64,000 nucleotides of DNA. Origin: Pisaster brevispinus (lineage: Eukaryota; Echinodermata; Asteroidea; Forcipulatida; Asteriidae). Where the stretch lies: assembly GCA_023634235.1 (NCBI GenBank), contig JAMKCF010000020.1:4464001-4528000 (forward strand). Direction: 5' to 3'. The position numbers and the translations under genes are program-made. A model generated the notes under the pieces. That model was not told the origin of the DNA, searched no databases, and worked only from the letters and a program-made list of their open reading frames with translations. Below are positions 38,501 to 50,500 of the stretch, piece by piece (position 1 is the stretch's first letter; every line of letters starts with the position of its first letter).

Positions 38501-41500
38501 ATTTGAAATACAAAGTTGCAGCCTTAAGGTCATCCCCTGGCCGCCGCTTCCCAGGTTGAATCGTAAACTTAGGTGTGATCCCTGGCTACACGGCAGTTAC
38601 AGGTTGAATGGCTTCTGACTGACACGCCCGAACATTGACAAAATAGGGAGACCGCCAATTTTAGGGTTTGAAAGCTCAGTTTGTAGAGCGCCGGCTTGTT
38701 AACCCGGAGGTCGTAGGTTCAAGTCCCGCTCTAGTCAATTGTTCTTCGTCCAAAGGTTCAAGTCCCGCTCTGTTAAATCATTCTATGTTTAACCCTAAAT
38801 TATTTCAAATTTATCAAGTCAGTTTCCCCTTGTGGTTTATTACTTGAATACAAATAAGATCAGTGACCCTAGACTGATGTTCAGGTTGGGGATATTGTGA
38901 GGCTGCACTCTCTGTTCAAAATCGCAGCCGAAGACGTTCTTCAGGCTATTATAAGTGAGCGAGCCCGTTTTCCTTTGGTTGTGTTATAGCCCCGCTACCA
39001 TTGTGCAGAAAGGGTCAACTGCTCTCTCCCAGGTAATGAACTTGGAAGTACCTTTGTCCAAGAACGTGCGTAAAGTAGTGCAGTCCTGCTTCTCAAATTT
39101 CATTTTGCTGCTAAGAAACGAACATGGCTATTGTACTCTGGTTATTTTTATGGCTGTTTGTATTTTTGAATGATTCCAGGATGTCCAAATTCGGAAGATT
39201 TCCGGTGTCAGAATTCATGCATACCAATGGAGAAACGATGCAACGGACAATGTGACTGCGACGGGGAATGTTCGGATGAAGACAAATGCGGTATAATATG
39301 TTCCTTCCTTAAAGGGGCTGTGTCGTCATAATAAAAGCAGGCCTGTGACTGTACATGGAAATAGCCCTCCCCATGAAATATGCTAATTGCATTCACGCAT
39401 GTGCAATTTACATATTTCATGGGAAAGGTATGTTATGAACTCTAACCCAGTGCACGCGCGCGCCCTCCCTATATAAAGTGTGCGTGCGCGTATGGATGCA
39501 GTAACTGGTTAAGTGTTCCACAGGCCCGCTTTGATCATGACGACACAGCCCCTTTAATTTAAATTCTGAATGCAGTATAATTTTTACCAATAGACTGTGC
39601 AAGTCTCGCGTGTATTCGAACATTGGGATCCGTTAAAGCGCGTGAGTTTGTTTCTTTAACGCGTTAAAGCAATGTACGTGGGACCACAGTGGTCCCAAAA
39701 ATGTTCGAATACGCGCGAGACTTGCACGGTCTATTGCCCGTTGCCACGGGCGTCGATTAAATATATGGATATCATTAAAGGGAAAGGGGTGAGCGAACTG
39801 CTCATAAGATAGCGTGGGGGGACACTCACAACCGGTTTGCTGCACAAGACGGTCCCCTGAGAACGTCAGGTTCCAGACTCTCTGGCGTTCTTCACTCGGC
39901 ACTTTGACAAACTATGGCCATCCATTATCAAAGTCATTGATAAAAGTCAGTATTGTATAGTTTGCTACTTTTTGTCGTAAAGGCTTACAGTATATATATA
40001 TATATCAGTGCGCATTATTAGCTCTCCAGTGGTGGGTTTATTTTAAAACAAAACTGGGTACAGATGCTGAGTGTTGTAAAAGGTGACGGGAAGGGTGGTT
40101 CTTGTTGGTTTTGCTCTTGGATTAAGATTATTGCTGACACTTTAGCTTTGCAGACATTTTATCATCTTTTCATTTTACAATCAATTAACTGAACAAACAC
40201 CTTATCCGTGTTTCATTGTCATTAATTTTTCTACGTCAACTATCAAAATTCTCATATAGAGTTACGTCAAAAATAAGTAGATAGCAAGTATAGATACACG
40301 ATATCAGTGACCAGAACGCATAAAAACGTGTGTTTTATATTTGAATAATACGAGAAGACTATTTACGTTGACATGAAACGGAGTGAAATGGAGGAGAAAA
40401 AACTGAATGGCGAGCCGTCCGTTACGCCACAGAAAATTTCATATAAACTGATCTACTTCTTTAAGAAAAAACTGCTGACTGTAAAACGCTCTTGAACTTT
40501 TTATCTGACAAGTCTTTAAAGAAATATGGAAGCATTTACATGCACCTCCTGAGTCCTTTACCTCTGGTTGGAGGTGTGGGAATATTTTTTCCGGTCAGCC
40601 CAGGATCTTCACTTAACCATGTGTACCTCCCTCCCTTCCTTTTATCAGACAGCTTCGAGTGCGTGGAAGGGTTCACCAAGTGCGACAACCACTTATGTGT
40701 GTCCAAGTACGACTGGTGCAACTTCTATGACAACTGCGGAGACGGATCAGACGAGGCTGTGTGCGGTTCGTGAATTATACGAGATTATGCGATTATATAC
40801 AGCCATTTTGTTTTCTTTCACCGTGTAAATCAGTGTCGCCAAAGCGAGACTGGAAGGGCAAAGTAGTCTGACTCCTGTAGACCGTGCAAGTCTCGCGCGT
40901 ATTCGAACATTTGTATTTGTCCCAAATTTTGCTTTGGAAACAAACTTGCGCACTTAAACAGGTCGCGATGTTTAAATAGGCGCGAGAGTTGCACAGTCTT
41001 CTTGTGGCATAATGGGAAACATTATTCAGTACTGCTATGTACCTTTATTATGGTACGGCCATGTTTATTGTCTCCCATTTAAATCAATGTAGTCAAACCG
41101 AGGCTGGAAGGAGAAATAGTCTGGTTCCTTTGAACAATTAACATTTTATTGGCAATCATTACTGTTATTGGATACACGGAACAAGGCCAAGATGGAGGCA
41201 GCATGGTAAAGGTCTAGTGTTCACAGGGAACATGTTAAGTAGCCTGATGAAAGATCTATCTTCCCCTTGCAGTGAGGTCATCTTCGGCTACTGTCTATAC
41301 CTTGTCTGCCGTTTTTTGACAAAATTACGGACCGTGTTTGTTCAAAATATCTTTCCAACCATATTTTGTATACATTTTATAAGACAATTGTTATAGCCCA
41401 AAACGCCCATTCTGAAGGCAATGTACCCCTTTAGATTTCCTGAAACCATTGTAACGAGATGGTTCATTGAATGTATTCGTCCATTATGACAGTGCGTGAA

Positions 41501-44500
41501 AGTTTTCCAGCTCAGCACAAATTTATGTTATCAACAGCTCTGAGAAACAAAATAATTCAGGAAGAGGCCCATGGTATTGGAATTTACTTCGTGAATGTTA
41601 TTTGTTGAAACAAGCTCTTTATTATTATCCTCTTAGTACAAATCTACACATACACATGGTGTTACCACAAACTGAACATCTTTTTCTCATCATACAATGC
41701 CTAAACGCATATTATTGTTATTACTTTATTGTTCAGTTTCCTTATTTATTCATTTGTTTTTATCTTGTTTTTATTGATAATGAATATGTTCGGGATTTCC
41801 TATTGTGTAATATGCAGACAGGAGGCAATGTTGGGTGAGTGAGTTTACCTGTGACAACCAAGAATGCATCAATTCGTTCTATGTATGCGACGGCATTGAG
41901 GACTGCCTGGACGGGAGCGACGAAAAGCAATGTTCTGAAGGTCAGTAAAGATTGGGACATCGAATACACAGCTCTTGTGGTTAACAGTATAGTGTGCCAC
42001 CTAGTGTTTGCTCGAATAGAGAGCATCCCCCTTCCGTCCACAGAAAGTAATAACAAAATTGACACCTCGTTAGTGTGAATCGCTCAAGTTATAAAGTTTG
42101 TGGTATTACTATATAAAATAAAACTACTACTGTAGAACCAATATCAATTAAACACCGTCACCATTTCTAATTTATTGTCAAACGCTAACTTCAAAAGATT
42201 AGCGTTACGGAAGAAAAATCTTTGCTTCGTATTACGAAGTGCAATTTGAGAGAAACTAAATCAAGTATCTTTGCCATCAAGACTGTGCAAGTGTCACCCA
42301 TAATCGGAATTCCGGGTACCTTTTGGGGAACAGTGCACCTTGGGTCGTTTCCTAACGGCTTGGGCTCCGTCATCAACGTTGGAGCAGTGTACTTTTTTTT
42401 ACACGGTGTTTCCAGCATCGAACGAAGCCTCCAGCAGATGCCGGCGCCCGTAAGCCAAGGGTTGGAAAAAGCCTCTTGTGTATTGGTTTTCGTTTGAAGG
42501 AATCAAAATGACGCACTTTATGACGTGTCCACTTCTTTCCAATACACACGAGATTCCAAAGACTTTCCAATCTCCATACAAAGCATCCTTCAACTGCGTC
42601 ATTAAAACCCTGATTCGTGACATTTCTGCACATTTTTGAATAAAACAGAAATGACATTTAATTAATACCCTTAAGTGAGAGAATTACCCCCAGGAATTAC
42701 ACAAATGCAGGAAGGTTCCACTGGTTACTGGCCAAACAGTTTGATTGGCAGGGGGGTGGGGCTGTTGGAAACCTCAGAACCTAGCAGAGGTTTTCAGCGA
42801 GACATCTGGAAGCCTGCTACAAAGAACAGATGGCTCAACTTTATCAGCGGTAGGTCTGTATGTCTGTACATTTTTGTGCACGAAGAAAAACATACACATT
42901 ATACAACTTTGACTTGACTTTAGTGTTAGCAGGAGAACAAAGTGATATCACAGATTTCTAACATTATCATTCGTCCATATTTCACCCACACAGGTGACTT
43001 TGCTGACTGCGGTGACGGTAAGCGTGTCCACCGGCATAACTTCTGCGACGGTCACGCAGACTGTGTCAACAACGAAGCAGACGAGGTCGGATGCGTCTGC
43101 GATATTTTAACGCAGTTCCAGTGCAACATAGGCAAATGTATACCCAGAGCTAATGTTTGCAATAAACTGTGCGACTGTTTGGACTGCGAAGACGAGTTGG
43201 ACTGCGGTAAGCACGAACTTAAACCCCCAAAAATGTAATAATATTATGATAATCATCATAAAAAGTTATAGCGCTTTCTACGGGCGTCTCAAAGCGCTTT
43301 TCATAATTTATTTTCAGACAGGTTTTTGAGGATATTGAGTTATGAGACCCATTTATGTAACACCTTGTAAGGATTTACAAGGTGCTGCGGCGCATTCAGC
43401 TGCCACTGCCAGAAACACCGGGCAAACCCCTTCTCTTTGCTATATGTGTCACTGGGATCTTTTACGTGCATTACACAACACTACGGCTTATCATCATAAA
43501 TAAGTATTGGAAATACAACTAAATAAACTGACGGATTAAAACAAATAAACTAACGTTTTAAATGATAAATAATACAAAAATACGAATTAAGCAATTGGTA
43601 CCCAAGACAATTGTAAAAATGCAAGTAAAACAGCACTGACTGTGGTCAGTAATTTGATTTATTGCACTGTCACCATTGGTGGCTTCTCTGGGACATGATT
43701 TTGCTTCTTGACACCGTCCCAACAAGGCCGTCTATCGGATTTGACGTACAGCTTATTGTGAAAAGGAGGGGTACACCCCACTAAATAAGTTGAAAACAGA
43801 GGTCGGCCTCATTAATATTTTGTAGGCCCTCAAAATATTCTACTCTACACAGATTTGAGAGCCCAATAAAAAGGAAACAGTGTACAAACTTTGCCCAGTT
43901 GTGACCTGGGGGTTGTTGACTTCCAACTTGAGGTATTTTGGATGGCATAGGCCTATGCCGTAAAATAAATGGTCCTATTTACTATTTACTGAGAGGTGTA
44001 GAGATATGTTTCAAGAGTGATGCTCGTACGTTTTGGGAAATTACACCGGTGATAGGGTGTTTTTATTTGGAGGGGGAATAACTCGACGGGCCCAGGGACT
44101 CCCAATATTAAATTAAGCAGGGAATAAAAGTTCAAGAGTCAATGGACAATTTCTCCTTTACAGTAAGAAGCTGTCAGGCTTCTAAGTATTTTGTTGTTCT
44201 GAATATTTAGCATTTTGCACTGTATGCTATGAGAGTTTATTTAGTGGGCCTTGCCCAAAGAAGTCTTGCCCAGGGTTGTTCTGAATCGGCTGCATAAAGC
44301 ACCATCTCTGAGATGGGAATTTGAAAATTATTCGTGCGGAATTTGTACAATATAAACGTTAGTTTTCAATTCCCCTTAGTTCATTTGTATCAGCATGTTA
44401 CTTCAAAAAGCGTGCGGTCGAGGAGATGACATCAGTACATTGAAACGAAGAGCTTAAAATCAGTAGGGTCAAAACTATCTTGTGAGGTTTTCTGGTAACA

Positions 44501-47500
44501 TTTCCGCATTCCTTGTACATTGAAGCGGACTTTGATGATCCGTGCCTTTCAACTACTCCCGGAACACCCACATTCCTTAACTCTGTCTTCCGAATTAATG
44601 AAAACGATCAGAGCGTACTGATCAAAACATTGATTTTTTTAACACCTCACATTTTCCCCCTTCAAAATCACCTCAGTTCACCAGAGAGATTCAATGGACA
44701 CGGTGTTACCACGCACTCAATTGTCGTTTCCACTTCAAATCTCAGGGTCAAAATCATAATGAAAACTCACGAGAGAGATTTAATTCACACGGGTGTTACC
44801 GCAAACCCCACTAAATATATAAAATATATATTTGTCTTCACCATGCAAAACTTCAACTCCTATAAGCAGAGTCAAAATCATAATTCAAATAATGTGATTT
44901 TATTTTGTTGTGCAGAGGATTGTAATCTGGAAGATCATGTTTTCTGCCCGTTCTACAAAAAGCCCCCGACGTGTCTGAGAAAAGAGTTCCTTTGTGACGG
45001 TGTGCGCGACTGTGAGTACCCTGCTGACGAGGTTGGATGCCGTAAGTATTATTCAGTAAAATAAAATAATACAAAAACAATGTATAAAGCACACTTAGCA
45101 CACTCTTAGCGCTTAACAAGATTTATAAACTGAGTGACAAAAATAAGGAAAACTAGTTATAAGGTAACTTTAGCGGCGTAACTAAGGTAATTTTTAGGGG
45201 GGCACAAGGGGGTACCGTTTATGTCACAGATACATTTGAAGACGAACGTGAGCAGTTTAAACTGGATTACATTTTAAAATACAGAGCAAATAAAGTTCAC
45301 GGATCAATTGAGATCGAGACATGTTCATGTTACTGGATGGGTCAGAATTGACACGGAGTTCGGATCAATTTCCGTGTCATGTTGACCCGGAAAGTATTTT
45401 TAAATGGGACTTTAACCAGGAATTGTAAACTTTTTACCTATTTCTGGGTTATTTTTTTACACAGGTTCCAGACCAGGGCCCAATTTCATAGAGCTGCTTA
45501 AACACAAAAATTTGCTAAGCACAATAACATTTTGCTACCAGAATAAGGTTACCAGCCAAACTACCATGTCACGTGTACAATTTGTGACTGGTATCCTGCT
45601 CATTTCTGCTTAGCAGGAAATTGTTATTTCTGCTTAAGCAGCTCTATGAAATTGGGACCAGGCGTCATTTATGGGTCAGGCCCCACCGGGGTCCCGGATG
45701 TGGGTCAACTTTGAGCCGGAAGTTCCCAGAGTGCAATCTTTGTGATTATTTATGTTGTAGCTGTCTACAACTCTAATAAGAAGATATGCCATCAAAATAA
45801 TAACGGACGGACGGAAATAAATAATGATTTCGTGAATTGTACGACAGAATGAAAGAAATCATTGCAAGCCGTGCCCTCGAAATAATTACTTATTAATTGT
45901 TTTTTGGATCATTGTGTGCGAGAGTGAAACTTAGTTCAGGATTATGAAGACAAAACGCGCGTCCGGTTTGCTCCGTTTCGAGAGAGCACGATATCAGAAG
46001 AATAATTGTTCACGATTCCAAGCACAAGACGCAACCCGGTACATCAGCCTATGGCAATATCCCAATTCTTTGGGAAGGATGTTTTCTATGTCTGGTGTTC
46101 ACCTCCACAGATAGATTGCCTGTTCACAGCCTAGTATTACTATGCAGAATTACTGCAGAATTCCATGCTTTTTTTCCATAAGCACCAATTTTTTGTTTAT
46201 GGTATTAAGCAGAGCCATGAATTTGGGCCCAGATTGTATCTCTCCACCTGATCGAGAAAGTTGAAAATTTAATTTTTTGTACTAAATGATATATTTTATG
46301 TTCTCTGTAACACACAGCTGGTACTGGTAAAGTGGATTGCAGAGTTAACTGCGGTGAAGGGGATGGACGATGCCTGCCGGCTAAAAATGCGCCATGTGAC
46401 CGGATCAACTGTCTGGCCAGCACTTTCGAAGAGGAACAAAACATGTGCAGTAAGTATTAATGTGATGAACTATTTTTTACATATTGTTAGGTAGGAGTCT
46501 TGTTAAAATTAATCCAGGACATGTAATCGGATAACAATTCCCTGATGTCAGACTTTTTATTGGATTTCCATCGGACTATATTTCTATGAGAGACACTGTT
46601 TTACTCGCTGAAAGGCACACAGTTCTCCAATGCAATAAAGACATGCCCTATGCAATGCATCCCAACTGAACACTCTGCGGTTTGACTGATTGATTAAATG
46701 TAGATAAAACAAACTTGTGGTTTTGGAGTGATCCAAAAGGTTTTGAAGTCATTGTATTTAAGTAAGATGTGTAGCGTGATGTTTTAGTGAGACATGTAAA
46801 GAAACTGCATATTTTCCAGTAGATAACGATCTAAGTCTCTGCGGTTTGTAAACAAATGTTACCCCAGGCACTATGAACTTCTCCCATGTTTTCTCCGAAA
46901 CCCAATTTCAAAGAAGGTGAATTAATCGCGGGTAAAAAAACATTGTGCTGTACGGTACTTATTCACTGGTTGTCCTGAACTAATTTTTACAAGGTCCCTT
47001 AGGTCCCTTCGTTCGAGTGTTCGTTCATTCGTGTGGTCACCATAGATCATATAGACTGTCAGTTTCGATGAGAGCTAGTTAATACAGTGTCGTCATCATG
47101 GGTCGTCATGCCAGAAGCACTATTTGGGGGTCCAAAGATTCTGCGTTTCTGGATTATGTAGTTCATGGTCTGGGTGGCTCCGCACACACAAACATCATAA
47201 GTAGCATCACCAATTCTGCAAAGGCACTGCTGGGTACAACAGTGCATAAATGTTCGATTAAAAAAAAAAACATCAAGTAATAAACCACAAGGGAAACTGA
47301 CTGGGTAAATTTTAAACAATTTTGATATGTTCCACCTTGTGAAAAAACGGTAACAAAAGAATCACATTTCCCATGAGTTTATGTCGACTAAAATGGCGCA
47401 TATTGAAAAGGTTTATTGTGATCTTTAATTGAATAAGACTACAATTGTTAAATATACATTCTTGTTTAATTTGTATCCAACATACACATCTATGGTGGTG

Positions 47501-50500
47501 TGGTTGTCCTCAAATAAAAGGCATGGGTCGATAACTGTGGCGTAGGTCAACTTTTGTATGTAATAACTAATATAGGTTCTATTGATTTTTGATTTTTGAG
47601 ATCATTTTTGTATTCTTCTTGAAAAATGTTTACTGTTTGTTGTTTATCCTCTGATTGTGAAATTGTATGACAATGCTTTGCTGGCGAATAATATGAGATC
47701 AAATCAAATCATACAGAATGTGTATTACGTTCACATTTGGTGCTTGATATGTGGCAGGGTGTAAATCCCCTCCTGTTGTGTCTTCAGGGAATCTCAGAAA
47801 TTCTCTAGAGGATTGTTTTGTTTGTTTGTTTGTTTGTTTGTTTGTTTGTTGGGGGTGTTTGTTTGTTTGTTTGTTGGGGTGTTTGGGTTTTGGGGTCTTT
47901 GGGGTGGGGTTTGTACTTCTGTACAGGAGGAAACAATATATTAAAGTATGGGAATATCGGGGTGTTTGTTTGTTTGTTTGTTTGTTTGTTTGTTTTCTTT
48001 TTGTTTGTTTTGGGGGGACACCCTCAGCCACATATTGAGCATGTTCTATACGTTCACATTAGAAAGACACAATTTTAGTTGACTCAAAGCGTGCATAATT
48101 ATTTTGAGTCAACTTTATTTTTTATTTTGATGTTTTTCTTTTCTTTTCTTTTATCTAAAGCTTTCCAATATCGGTATTCACTGCAAAGCAAATACTGGGG
48201 ATGAAAAAAAAGGCTTATGTGAACAAGTAGAGGGAAACTCCCTTTCCCTCCATGTTGGTTAAATGTGTTTCTAATATTCTGTTGGGTTTTTTTTTAATAA
48301 AAGTGTCGCCACCAGAGGAGTGCCAACCGGAAGAGTTTCGTTGCAGGAACGGTGGTTGCTTCAATCACAGCTTCCGATGTGATGGAATCGGAGATTGCTT
48401 TGACGGATCAGATGAGGAGAACTGTGGTGAGGATCAATTATTAATCTGCAAAAACAAATTGTTATTGGACTGATTTTTAGACCCTAGCAGAGTCTTTCTC
48501 GAAGGCTAAATGACAATACAACACATATACACAGGTACACAAGTGTAATAGAAGTAGTCAAGTTGTGAAGGGGAAATACATGATTAGAGGGAGAGAGGCA
48601 GATAGCACACAGAAATTCTTTTTTTTGCATTTATACCATATAGGTCCTTTTGGTTGGTAAGCAGTTTGCAACAGCTAATTCTATTTTCTCAGTGAACAAA
48701 TTTGTTACTTTATGAAAACATGGTGTCAAATCTCTGCTTTGAAATCAAGAGATACAATAATGTGTTTAATCTCTACCAATCCAATATAATAATAATAACA
48801 AGTTTTTTTATAGTGCATTTTACAGTTATGTATCAATGCGCTTTACGATTGTGCCCTGGTCATCGGGACAATAGCAATCATTTAATCTTTCTCAGCTCCC
48901 TTGGGATTATACAGCCTCGCGCTGCTGTGGTGCTCCGAAGGCTTTTACAAACACAATATCAACCTCTACCCTCACAGGTACCCATTTATACCCCTGGGTG
49001 ATGAGAAACAATTTTAGTAAAGCTTCTTGCTCAAGGACACAAGTGCCACGACCGGGATTCGAGCCCACCACCAGATGACGCAACCACCAGAACTTGAATT
49101 CGAAACCGCTCGACCGTGACACACTGAATACCTTTATGTCTTCTCTTACCAAGAGGAAAGAATATTTTGCAAAGATCAGGATCAATGTGTTTAACGAGTG
49201 TTTCCGTTTTAATTCCTCACAGAATCGTTTGAATGTCCAGAAGACAAGCGGAAGTGTGCAGGAGGAATATGCATTTGGGAGGAGAAGTGGTGTGATTTTA
49301 AGCCAAACTGTTACTACTACAAGGGAAAACCAGACTTATCGGATGAGACCAACTGCAGTAAGTAGAATTCCTGTGTATTCGCCACTCTCCGATTGTAAGT
49401 TTACTCAAATCCATAAAGAGGAAGGGGGATGTCAAATTCAAATTTGTGATCTACTCATTTTCCAATAGATAGAGTCCTCATGTAGTTGGAGAAACTACAA
49501 GTCTTTATCCTCAAGTAGAAATGGTGTAAATAGCCATTGCATTCGATACCCTCCCAGTGCAAAATTTGTCAACATTCAAAACATCCGATGACATCATTCT
49601 GAGAAAAAAATTTGTACGGGATGTTGTGGATCAATGCTGTCTTTTCAGAGTGAAAATGGAAAATGTCGTCATTGGATTTCAACAACTAATGGGTCTTTAC
49701 ATTTTTTTTGTCATTTGAAATGTCAATTTCAATGCCATTTAAAGTCAGGAATGAACTAAAACATCCCCAAACAAAAATGTAGAGACCCATTTTTCTTAGA
49801 ATGATGTCATTGGATGTTTTGGATGTTGACAAATGTTGCCCAGAAGATTTTCGAAAAAAATTGTAGTTTTCACCATTTTAGCATGAAGTTAGAGACTTGA
49901 ATTCTCCTTTTCGTTTGCATTATTCTCAAACAAGCCACTCTTCGGTGCTCTTGTTATGCCATGTACTATTTTTTCTTAACAAAATCTGATGCAAATGTGA
50001 AAACAAATACTTTGTTTTCGAGTAAATAGGAAAAAAGTTTTAAAATTATTTTGTAGCAGGGCTCGAAGTGTACACTACACCGCAGACCAAAGGCCAGTGA
50101 TTTAAGCAGCAGGCCAGTAAACTCACGACCGAACAAGTCCGCCGTTCGTGTGTCTGTGTTCAAATATTGACTTTTCGGCTAATAAACAAAATTTTGTTGA
50201 TTATTGACGAACAATCACCCATATCACACAAATGACATAAATATTCACTTAGTGCTTTTTCAAAACTCAAACAGTTCTGTGTAGGCATTTTTTTGTAGGC
50301 AATTCGTTTTGTGCTTGTACACAAAATTCTGGTCCAGTAAATATTTTGAGGTACAGGCCTTGCAGTCTTATGAGTTTTCCTCCACATTTTGAATATTGCA
50401 TTCGCCAAGGGTTTTAAGTCGTTTGCACTACTTACCAAGCAGATGTTTTCCTTTTTTTCTACCCCTGTTATTTCAGCTAGTTTTTCATTTATATGTTTAT

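Noticed and set aside
40759..40778. Alternative donor GTGAAT for exon 4
   Set aside because: It would leave phase 2 and run into a stop within exon 5 ('ggtgagtga').
44513..44915. Open frame extending upstream from exon 7
   Set aside because: The LDLa module starts right after a good acceptor at 44914-44915 with correct phase. The upstream part has no domain and contains a local duplication, so it is treated as intron read-through.
47699..48038. Long frames of Q/T/N/K repeats (minus) and C/L/F/V repeats (plus)
   Set aside because: They are translations of a (TTTG)n microsatellite in different frames.
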